A DNA stretch of 64,000 bases from positions 3,350,174 through 3,414,173 of the forward strand of contig NC_049984.1 of NCBI RefSeq assembly GCF_000003815.2. Reading direction: 5' to 3'. A program made the position numbers and the translations under genes. Below the pieces are notes generated by a model that saw only the letters and a program-made list of their open reading frames with translations, searched no databases and had not been told where the DNA came from. Below, piece after piece: positions 39,101 through 51,100 of the stretch (its first letter is position 1; each line of letters starts with the position of its first letter). The DNA is from Branchiostoma floridae (lineage: Eukaryota > Chordata > Leptocardii > Amphioxiformes > Branchiostomatidae).

Positions 39101-42100
39101 TAGTAGCAGGTCTGAGTAGGTTAGATAGTAGTAGTAGCATCAGTAGTAACAGTTTCCAATTTATATGTTAACTTCCCTATGGTTGCAATATAAGCTAGTC
39201 ATATGGAGGGTGTATGTAAATGTCTTTTCCATTATAACCACACTGTCAGGTAACTATAGGGCAAGGGTACATTCAGGAAACAAAGTAAATTGTGTACTAT
39301 ATACAAAAGTATCAGTCATTATGTTACAGAGCAGGTTCTCCTTGGTCTTAGTTAACAACCAAGGCTGTGAATATTCAAGCTTCTGATGCGTCATAGCATC
39401 ATAACTAGCCACCCAAAGTTCAGCACCAAGGACAAGGACACCATTATAAGCTGTTGTCTATAGGGCATGTTGATTGAAGAATCATTTTGCCATTTCAACT
39501 GCTTTCAGATGCCTATTGATAAATACATATGTCTGAGATCCATGCCAGTGATTTTTAATGAAAAGTAGTGATAATGTAGAGAGAAACAGAGATATCATCT
39601 AACTGAACAGTTGAACTGATGGTCTAAGATATTCACTTCTAAACGTGTTATTCTTTATGATTGGCTGTCAATAGACAAATAAAAGAATAAGAACTCTGAC
39701 GAGCTGTTTCTGGTAGAAATCTCTCACAGATGTCATGCAGTGATTGATTGATTGATCAGTTGACCTATTAATTGATTGATTGATTGATAAATCCATTGAT
39801 GTGATCAAAGTTTCCAACACAGGAAAACACAGGAAACTGACTTAACTTGGGCCTGAACTACAGCCTTTCTCATGTCGTTATGTTTTCCTCACGATGACTG
39901 ATCCAATTTTTTGATTGGTTGATTTCCTAGGAGGGTTCACATCACCAAGGCAACGCTGGACGAGCTGCAAGGTCACTACAAGGTCGAGCCGGGGGATGGC
40001 CATCTCAGGGATGATTACTTAAAGGAGAACAATGTAGAAACTTTCTTTGTCATAGATCCTAAGGTAAGGAAACTTTCTTTGTCATAGCTCCTAAGGTAGG
40101 CAAGGGGATTTGAAATGCATGTATCCGAATGCCAGGCTCCTTTTCTGTACTGTACTTCAGACTGCTTTAAGTTGAATTTTGTAAGCGCTAGTATTGATGT
40201 CATTGCCATATCTTTACTATTATCTAAAAGATATAGTATAAGAGTATAAGACATAGTTGGCATGTATAGTCGAGTAGACGATAGCAATGCCTAGGGATTA
40301 GCTTGTTTATTGTAGTGGAAAGTATGGCTATATATATAGAGAGAGGTAGAGATGGACCCTCATACACTTAAGCCTGAGTGTGTGTGGTCCTGTCATTGGC
40401 AGCCCTGGAACTAAAAGCTGTGAGTTCTATTCCTGCTGTGTCCCTCACCTGACATGCACGCTATCAGAAAGGGTTGCAGCAGGGTTGTAGCCAGCCTGAA
40501 ATCATTTTCCGTCCCCTTGACTTTGAATCCTATTGAGCGCCCATGGCAACGTTCTTAGGGGGATTTGGGGGCATGCTCTCCGAAAAATTTTGAAATCTAG
40601 ACCCTCTGAAATACTATTTTCTGCATTTTGAGGTTTAAATTTTGCTGGTAGACTAAGCTGTTCAACAGCATCTGTTTTGGTGAAAAATTACACAAGGCAG
40701 ACAGTTTTATCATATCTTATATCGATTTTTGTCCGTCACAGAAGACTGAATGGGCAAATTTTTTTTCTGTCCCTATCTGCAAAATTCCGTCAAAGGACGG
40801 AAGGACGGGTGCTGGCTACAACCCTGGGTTGCAGTCCTTAGGACGATATGCCACAAACTTGTCAATACTGTACATATCATCTGTCTTGACCAGTGGAAGA
40901 CTCGCTCTTCAGTGAGCTGAACTAGATCAATACGACTTATCCTTTTTTTCAACTATCACTTCTAACAGCTGTGCACCGTTTCAGGCCAGAAACAGGGTGA
41001 CCCCCCACATGTCCCAGCACCGGAAGCTGGCCCGGGACCACAAGCAGCGGGCGTCGGTCCGCATGACGAGGTACCTCTCCACCTGGGGCGCCCACAAACC
41101 CTTCCAGGACCTCCCGGATATCAGCCGCAACAGGAACTCCTATCTAATGCCCGAGTCTCCCAGGCCCACGTCACCTACAGCGGTAAGGGTTCAGTTCTAC
41201 ACCAATGTAGGTCTAGAAAGTTAACACGAGTTCACCATTGTTGACTGAATAACCTGTTTTTAAAAACAACGGCTATAGGTTACCCTGTAGATAAAAGTGC
41301 ACCAGTGTTAGAGACTTATATTAATTTTTCTTACCATAATTTACTAAGACGTATTTGTCTAGGTAACTGATTGGGCAAATAAAAAGAAAAACAGTATGGT
41401 TGTCTGTTGTGAAAGTCATGGTCTTGCATTTTTTTATTCATATTGAGGCATGTTTGTTCATGTGATATTTTCTATCCACAGCACCCAGACCAGGTACATG
41501 TTAATGTGATCAGGATCAACTGTGTGCCCTGTTCAGATATAAGGTAAGGAATCAACCAGGTTTTGATGATGGTTAGTAATACATGAAATTTCTTTTTCAT
41601 CTATTTTTGTACTTCACTCTGCTTTGACCTATGCAGCATAATAAGTTGCTCTCAACAACAAAATATTAACCATTTTTATGATCAACTAGCATTTAGAGAA
41701 AGCTTAAAAACCTTTAGGAAGAGTAATCTATTCATATAGATTAAAAAAAAACCATTTAGTTTATGGTAAGGAACAGATTAGAATATGCCTGTATTCTGTA
41801 TTCATATGGCTTTAACATTTCCACACTACTTGGTACTACTGTGTTATATCTTACTTCAAAAATCTGCCCACTCCCTCCACAGTGGCAGTGTCCAGCCCTG
41901 TGCCTTGGAAGACCAGATTAATGAAAGGATGGAGCAGGCCATCGAAGGCATCACTACACACAAGTAAGAACTGTTTAATTCTACTCTGTTAAGCAGGTTG
42001 TATTTCTGGCAAAGTTTCTTGATCTTTATGCGATGAAAATGAAAATGAAATTACAGGTACTAAAATACAACATACATACAGTCTAGAACATACCTGTTGT

Positions 42101-45100
42101 TTCCGATTTTTGTTAACCATATCATGCATATTAACGTGGGAGTTTTGAGTTTTAGAAAAAAGACTGATCATGAGTACAATGTATGTTCACCTTGACATGC
42201 CAGATGATACTGTCAGACTATGTTCAACATATTTTCTCAAACTGTTAAATGAAAAAGATAGAAGGTAACTATGCTTCTTTTTAGTCTAGTTTCCCTTTGC
42301 ATAATAATTAAGGACCAAAAACAGGACTTCCTTGCATCATTGTGTAATAGAAAGTAGTAAAAAAAAACGTGCTGTTTTTCTCAAATCATGTTGTAATATT
42401 TTCCACACAGGCAGTGGATAAAATCACCAGACATGCACAGACTGACTCTGGGCTTCAAGAACCCAGAATGGCAGGAGAAGGTCAGTATCATGGATGATAA
42501 TAACTAACATCTCTTGTGTCTTAGAACCATAACACCCACCAAATATTCAGCACCAAGGACAACAGCCCCAAATTGCAACAACGACTTGTCCAAAATGCAT
42601 TGTTCTAATGCCTGTTGTTGCATATAAATGTCTTGCACATGCTTGGACAAAGATGTGGTATCTAGGTTGCAAACTACCAGGTGCCTCTGTCCTACAGGTT
42701 AATACTGTGGAGGTTGTGAAGTCTTCTTCTTATGTTGTCAGATCGGTGGCAGGATTCAAACTCATGTTGTAACTGATTTTTTTCCCCACAGTACCGGGAG
42801 ATGAAAGTGCCAATGTTCAAGTTCAATGTGCTGTGTGCCTTCATGATTTTTGTTACCATGGCGATCGTCCATTTTACTGTTCTTCCGCCGTAAGTAGAAA
42901 ATTGTATTAATTTTGCTATAAGTGAAAATCTAATGATCCATTGCAATCTACAGTCTCTAGTAATTGTTGTGTTTATTTGTTTTATTCTATCATTTTACAA
43001 ACTGTATCAACTAGAAAATAGAAAGAGGTCAGCAGTAACTGCAAATAGCCTAATATTAAAGAGAAACAGGAATTTTTTTAGTAAATTGATAACAGAGATA
43101 AGTTGAATTGATATTGTATTGTTTCATTCACTATACATACTTCAGACAAAATCTCACAAAAATTGCCTTTTTGTCAACATGTAAAGTGTAATGTATGCCC
43201 CATAGATTTTCAGCCATATTGTTTAAACTGCCTATAACAATAAGAATGCCACTCTGGTAAGCAATAAGTCTTAAGCAATTAGTCACTATGGACAAAATTC
43301 TTCATGCATGGAGAACACTTTCAAGCCTGGTTTGAGCGGGAGCTCGACCAAAGTTAAGTAAGTAAGTCTTCATGCTTGGGGCAATAGAAAAATCATCTGA
43401 GTGACCACCAAAAAGTGGTAACATTGGCCTGGTTTTACTGTATCATTACAAACCAAAATGAGAGCTAACTATACCATTGACTGATCCTTCTCCCTCCCCT
43501 GTAGAACCCCCATCCTGATCTGGAGCTATCTTCTCAGCACCTTCACGCTGCTCCTGGTCTTATTTCTCAGCTTTGCAGAAAACATACAGGTAACAAACTT
43601 ATAGATTTAATAAGAGTTGCATTGTTTCGGTCATTATACTTAAGACAAAATTGCAAACAATTGCCCTATTAGAGCATTTGGCCTAAGTGTAATATAACAT
43701 TTATTACTCTCATTGACAGTTCATGTGTTTGGCAATGAATGTAATCATGGGTGGAATTGTCCTCCATTCCTGCAGTCACATTTACATTAAATTTTCCTTG
43801 TAACCTAGTTCTCTTAATTTTTTTAGGTCTTGATACAGTGCAAAGAACTGTCACTCCCCATACAAAGTTTCACTGTGAAATGGGTCTTCATCATGTATCA
43901 AACTCACTCTTTCCAGAATTGATAAAGTTTGTGTTAACTTTGTTTCCTCAAATTTTAATTTTTCTGCAGTGTTACAAGAAGCACCGGCACCCCACATTCA
44001 GTTTCCTTGCCTCCATGACTTCCAAATACTGGTGGCTCAGGAGATGTCTGGCGCTGCTGGTGCTTATCACCATTCTTACTGTGGCAGCTACCAGTATCGT
44101 AAGTCTCACCGTACAGTTAACCATTCTCACTGTGGCAGCTACCAGTATCGTAAGTCTCACCGTACAGTTAACCATTCTCACTGTGGCAGCTACCAGTATC
44201 GTAAGTCTCACACTACAAAATACAGTAATTACGAGGTCTAGAAGTTTTCTATCTGTAATTGGCTGCCTTAGAGAAAAGATTCGAGAAAACTGCAGTCTAT
44301 AGCTTTTGTCTGACCATAGTATTTAGTACATGTACTTTCCAAAAAAAATGTTGCTAAAAATGAATCTAAATTTTCCCTTTTGTTATAGACTCCTATAAAA
44401 AAGATGAACATATAAACCTGCATGTACATATTAATCAGATTCATGAAAACTGCTTTGATTTGTGCTCCAGTTATGATGTGGTGGAAGCAGGTCTCCATAG
44501 CATTTGCATTATGCTCTAATTGTCTTAAGTTGCTCCTTTGCTCTATACTGTTATGAAAAGTTGACAACCTAAATATGAAAATCAGATTAATGAAAACCAC
44601 TATGTCTGTGCCCCAGTTATCATAAGATTGTGGTCAAAGCAGGTCATTCGGTGTCCATAGGAATTTAATAAGTAAACGCTTTTATTAAATTCTAATAAAT
44701 AAGTTTTCCCTTTGGTCCATACTGTTATGAAAAGTTGGACATATGACCTACATATGAAAATCAGATTTGTTCTGTCTGTTCCCCAGTTCAGTCGAACCGC
44801 AGGTCACCCTAGAACGCGTTATTCTCTGAAATACGGCTTACGCTGGGTCACTGACTGACCCCGCTGCATGGGTGTAAACTACAGCTTATTTTGCAACAAA
44901 GACACCTTAGATATACATAATGTCTATACTTTTTCGTATCTACAGGATTTGCCCAGCACAGCCAAGTGGATATTTATTGCATTGCCAAAGATCAGCCAAC
45001 GTTGTGGCCCCTCGAAAAAAAGCAATTTTCGGTCTGTGTATTTGTGATTATCTTTTCTCCAGTTGGCCGGGGCACAATCAGTTTTGTCCACAGTCGGACA

Positions 45101-48100
45101 GTCCAGTTCCTCACCTTTACATTGATACCAGACTTGAAGGGTAAATTTTAGGAGAAACGGTTTTGCCCCCAAAAAAACTGCGAACATGCGCAAATCACAG
45201 TGGTGAAGTTTCAGTCTGGTTGTAGCTACCCAAGCACACTACCCTGCGGACGGACCCAATTTTTGTACATTTTGCATTGTGTCACAGACCCCATTTCTTG
45301 GTATAAGAATCTGAATGGGTGCGGCTGTCACATGCAATATAATAAGTGGCATGATGATTATAAAACACACATAGACACAGAGTTTTAGTACAAAGTAAGA
45401 GTTTTTAAGATTCATCATATTTTTAGTCAATCTGTTTCGAACTCCTGGTCCGAACCTGGGTTCGAACGGTGGAACCCAGCCGGTACGTTCCATGTTCGCG
45501 CCGCGGGGGTCAGGCCTAATGTTGCAAGTTCAACCAGCATTTGGAAAAGTTGATATAACTAACGGCTCAAGTCTTGCCATCGCAAATAGATTTCGGGAAG
45601 CCCACCAAAATAAAACTAACATTATCCAGAGGCCAGAATAAGTAGGATTCATGTGCAAGCGTAATGATGTCAAAACATCATGGCTGAGTTTTGTAAAGCA
45701 TGAGTGAAAGATCAGTGTGTGCGGTTTCTCATTCGAAAAAAGACGCCGGGGAATTTGACATGACTGTAGTTTTTTGGGGGGCAAAACCGTTTCTCCTAAA
45801 ATTTACCCTTCAAGTTTGGTATCAATGTAAAGGTGAGGAACTGGACTGTCCGACTGTGGACAAACCTGATTGTGTCCCGGCCAACTGGAGAAAAGATAAT
45901 CACAAATACACAGACCGAAAATTGCTTTGTTTCGGGGGCCACAACGTTGGCTGAACTTTTGGGATGCAATAAATATCCACATGGCTGTGCTGGGCAAATC
46001 CTGTAGATGTGAAAAAGTATAAACATTATGTAGGTCTGAGGTCTTTTTGTTGCACAACAGGCAGTTGTTTATACGCATGCAGCGGGGTCAAACCAGGACA
46101 AACTGCGTTCTGGCTTATGACCTGTCCAGAGAAGGCTGCGCAGAACGGATGCGCATAGAGCTCTGCGGTTCGACTGAGTTAGATTGTGGTCGAAGCAGGT
46201 CATTCGGTCTCCATAGGAATTAGAGCTTTTATCATATTCTTTTAAGTTTTCCCTTCAGTCCATACTATTATGAAAAGATGGATATATGACCTATATATTG
46301 TTATGTTTGTTCTCCAGTTAGATTGTGGTCAAAGCAGGTCATTTGGTCTCCATAGCAACGGGAGTGGCACCGACCCAACTCCCAGCATGCCTCGGTGTCC
46401 CAACTCTACAAGTGCCTCCTGCGTACAAGTGTCACCAGTAAGTATTACATGTACGTACACCACTTGCACATGAAGTAACATATTTCCGAAATAAAGCAGT
46501 CGGCGTGATTATGTTCACATTGAAGCAGGATGCTCTTGCAATAACAATTGGAACAAATATTTTTTATATTTTGCTGTTTGTGATCTAGCTCAATACCTAC
46601 CTGTCTGTATAACGTATTCTCCTACTACAGCAGAGATGAATGATGAATCTGAGATAGAATCTCCTTGTGACGCTCACAGTAACTGAAAATCTAATGTGAG
46701 AAGGCAGAGGGACCAGAAGGAGTATCTAACGACAACTAAGCAGCTGTCCTGCATCATGGTGTTTCTACAGACAGGTTTCTCCATAAAGCTCATGTGTAAC
46801 ACCAAAGGGTGGTTGTACCGGCTATATACAAAATGTACAAGAAGATACAGATAAAGAAACTAATCTATATGCATTCCTTTCTCCACAGTATTTGTTCCTG
46901 AGCTACCTGCTAGGGATGCTGTCCTGTATGGTGTTTCTCCAGACAGGGTTCTCCGTGAAGCTGGTGTGTTACGCTAAAGGGCTGTTACCAGCTACATACA
47001 TGACATTGTACATATACACAGATACAGAACTAATCTGTGTATATTTTGCTCTCTCCACAGTACTTTTTCCTGAGCTACCTGCTGGGGATGTTGTCCTGTA
47101 TGGTGTTTCTCCAGACAGGGTTCTCCGTAAAGCTAGGTGGGCTGACCCTGGCCCTGGTGGTGTACAGTGTTCTCATACACCACACACACGCATGGGTCTT
47201 CAACGGCTTCGACTGTTTGTACACAAATATGAGGTGAGTTAGCTAAGCTGATATAGTTTTTGATCTTTTGTATTCAAGTTCATTCAAAACCTGGCATAGG
47301 TAACCTCCTCCAGTTACAGGCCACATTAAAACCCCCATCACAAATCAAGAATTGAGCTCAACTGACGTGTTGGTGAGCTCCAAATGGGTATTTTTGACCA
47401 GAGAGCAACCAACCTCCTGGCAATTACGCAGGCTTTTTGGACTATTTCTAGCAGCTTGGACGACATTCTCGGGTTTTGTGGGTACCTTACTTTTATTGGG
47501 GAGGTTAAAAGGTTTTGGATAGAGAGAGATGGAATCGGCATCTCAATACTGTCCCTTATACTTACTGTTCATGACAACCCAGTGCCCATACATACAGCCT
47601 CAAAATGGCTATGGGAACACCTCTACCTTGACCTTTTTTTATATCAAATTAGACTGTATTTGTTAGAATAAACTGTCTTGTTCTTTGTAACTCTGCAGCA
47701 AGGACAATTTTTATATTGAGCTTCACCAGCGAGGCACCATCTACCTGGTTCTGCTCTACATCACTATCCTGGTCATCGACAGACAGGTGAGATGTACAAT
47801 CCCTGTAAGTTCCAGTTCAGGAAAAATGACAGATCGAGCTGGAGGTGCACACTATCCAGGCAGCTAAAATCAGGCTAGGAGAAGCCTAATGCACATGGCA
47901 GAAGAAAAGCACATCCTGAGAAAAGACAGTTAAAACAGACCTGAGTCAGCTTACAGATGTACCCTGTGTGACAGAGACTGTCATTCTCTTATAGGACTGT
48001 TTAGTCATTGTCAAAGCTGTAGGGCTGATATCAATTAGGATTTTGCCATGGTCAATATTGACCAAAGGAGGCCTTACATTGTGGAAATAAATTAGTATAC

Positions 48101-51100
48101 TTTTCCATTCTCCTTCTACTTTACTGACTAGTGTCCCCATCTCCAGGTACGTAGAATGTAGGTTGGACTCTTTCCTCATCTAACCAAATTCCAACAAACC
48201 ACACGTACAGTCATCCCTCAGTAAGTCATCTGGAGCCACACAGTTCCAGATTAAGAACTTTATTCAGCCTGCCAAACTGGTTTTGTCCCCATCTCCAGTT
48301 AGAGTATACCTCCGGGATGGAAAACAGTCCTTGGGCTGTACACAGGCTTGTAATCCCTGTAGTCTTGTGAAAATACAATCTACAAGTTAGACTAAGTGCA
48401 CTTTTCAAACCTCCATCTGCTTGACTGTCCCCATCTGCAGAAGGTACACAAGCTGTACACAGGGAGGTACACGGCTGTACATGGCTGTACACAGTCTTAT
48501 AAGTCCTGTAGTCTTGTGAAAATACAATCTAGTGCACTTTTCAACCCTCCATCTGCTTGACTGACCCCCTCTCCAGGTGGAGTACACCTCTCGGATGGAC
48601 TTCCTGTGGAAGACGAAGTGTAAGCGGGAGGGGGAGGAGGTCGGGACCATGGAGAGCCTCAACAAGGTCCTGGTGGAGAACGTCATGCCGGTCCACGTGG
48701 CCGATCACTTCCTCAGCTCATCCGCACGCTCTTCAAGGGTTAGAAATCTTTTCTTAGTCCTTATTAATTCTAGTAGCAATATACCCTAATACATATAGTT
48801 CCGATATACTGGAGAGCCTCAACAAAGTGCTGGTTCCGGTCCACGTGGCCGATCACTTTCTCAGCTCATCCTCTCGCTCATCAAGGGTTGGCAGACTTTT
48901 CTTAGAAGCAGTTGCTTTGTGGTTAGTGTGCTTGCCTTACACAGATAGTAGGCAGTGTGGTTTAGATTCCCAGACAAAGTCATACAGTAACTTTAACAAG
49001 GGGGCCCAAACCTACACTTGTCTAGTACATCATGCTGGCCGGTCACTTCCTCAGCTCATCTGCACGCTCTTCAAGGGTTAGCAGATTTTTTTCTTAGACC
49101 TTAAGTCCAGAAGCAGTAGCTTCGTGGTTAGTGTGTTAACCTTATACATATAGTGATGTGCTGTGGATTGGATTCCCAGACAAAGTCATAGTTAATGACT
49201 AGAGGGCCCAAACCTACATGTACGCTTAGTGTATGATGCCCATCCACGTGGCAGATCACTTGCTCGCTCTTCAAGGGTTAGCAGACTTTTCAAGCACTCA
49301 GCACTTGAATGAAAGAATATCGATGGCAGTTGAAGCCTATTAGTGTTATCACTGATATATTTGGAAGGACTAAAGGTTCAGCTGTTTGATTCATCAGAAT
49401 GTCAATATTCTAGAGTAACTGGATGATTGAGTGTTAGATTAAGGGTAGCAAAGTTGATTACGCACATCCATCAACACAAAGAACACCCCAGTTCAACGCC
49501 CACTTCAACCAAACAGACCATAGCAATGCAGACCTTGAAGTCCTTGGCATCGAGAAGCTCTGCTGCACAGGAAATGAACATTCCACAAGACAATACCGCC
49601 TACAACGGGAACCCTACTGGATTCACCGACTCAGGATATTACATCCATAAGGCCTGAACCAGGAGTCCTTAGAGAATACAAGAGCTTGCAAGAATAGCAG
49701 CCCTGTTGCGACAGTAACCCAAAAGAAGAGGAGAGAAGACACTTTAAGAGTACTTGCATATTATTGGTAGTGTACGGAAACTGAACAATCGCTTGTCTTC
49801 AGATTCTAGGCTAACCTTAATTATTGCTTCCGCGTATTGGGACTGCGTAGCGCAGTGGGACCGTGTTCGCCCCGTGACCGAGAGGTTGCGGGTTCGAATC
49901 CGCCTGCCGTGTTACCGATCTTGTGCCCTTGGGAAAGGCACTTTACACGGCTTTCCTCACTATACTCAGGTGAAAATGAGTACCTAGCTTCGGCTCACGG
50001 TGATTTACATCATTCACCCGGACGGGAGACCTGGCGCATATGAAAGGGTATGTCACCCCGTAAGGGGCGGTATAACCCCGTCGTGTGTAAACATGTGCGA
50101 ACATGTGTGATCACGTCGACCGATGATGTATGTTCGTCTGTATCTCTGTGGATCTGCTGCTACCAGCCCAAAGCTGCCTTGGCAGATCTGTGTAATGAGT
50201 TGTATCATTGGCAAATAAAAAAATAAATAAATTGCTTCATGCCCTTCCTTGCAGGAGCTGTACAGCCAGTCGTATGAGTTTGTCTGCGTGATGTTTGCTT
50301 CCATCCCAAACTTTAAGGAGTTCTACGTGGAGACTGATGTGAATAAGGAGGGTCTGGAGTGTCTTAGACTTCTGAACGAGATTATAGCAGACTTCGATGA
50401 GGTGAGAGACTGAAGCTCAGAATATACTTTGTGGCTGAGTTATGTACTTGAGTTGTAGCACATTGAATTGTCATCAAGTGTTCATTTGTCTGTTTTGGTC
50501 TTTTTCTGATACATTTTATAGAAAAATATGAGCATGAAAATCATGGAGCAGCAAAATGTACAGTTACTGTAGTATTTGACAACATTCAAGTCATGTATTT
50601 CTAGTCCAAAAGGATTAGTATATCAACAGCTGCCATCATATTACCTGCACGTAGGACTTGAAGAACATGGTCATATTTGTCACTGACGAAGGATAGTGGA
50701 TTCTATCCAAAAGGTCTTACTGTTTCCAAAACCATATTCAGTTGCTTGAGTAACTACTTTTTGGCATATGGTCATATTTGACAAGCATCTGCTATAGACA
50801 GTGCTTAATGCTTGGGTGAATGGCAAGAACAGTGCAAGGGCCAACTAATGGTCAGCTGGTCCATAACATGAAACAGGTTTGACTACTGGCATATCGTTTT
50901 GGAGGGTTGATTCACTGATTGGCAAGAGGAGTCTGTTTAAGATACGACAAGATGCTTCGATGAAGGTTAGACACCCAGGTCTTAAGATTCGCCGAAAAGC
51001 AGTAACTGAAGCTACTGGATATGATTTTGAAAACAGACGGTTCAGACAGCCATCCGGTGTCTTTGGTCAGTGACACGACAAGATGCTTATGATGAAAACA

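Noticed and set aside
38859-39140. Minus-strand open frame rich in Tyr and Thr
   Set aside because: It is only the translation of the (GTA)n microsatellite.
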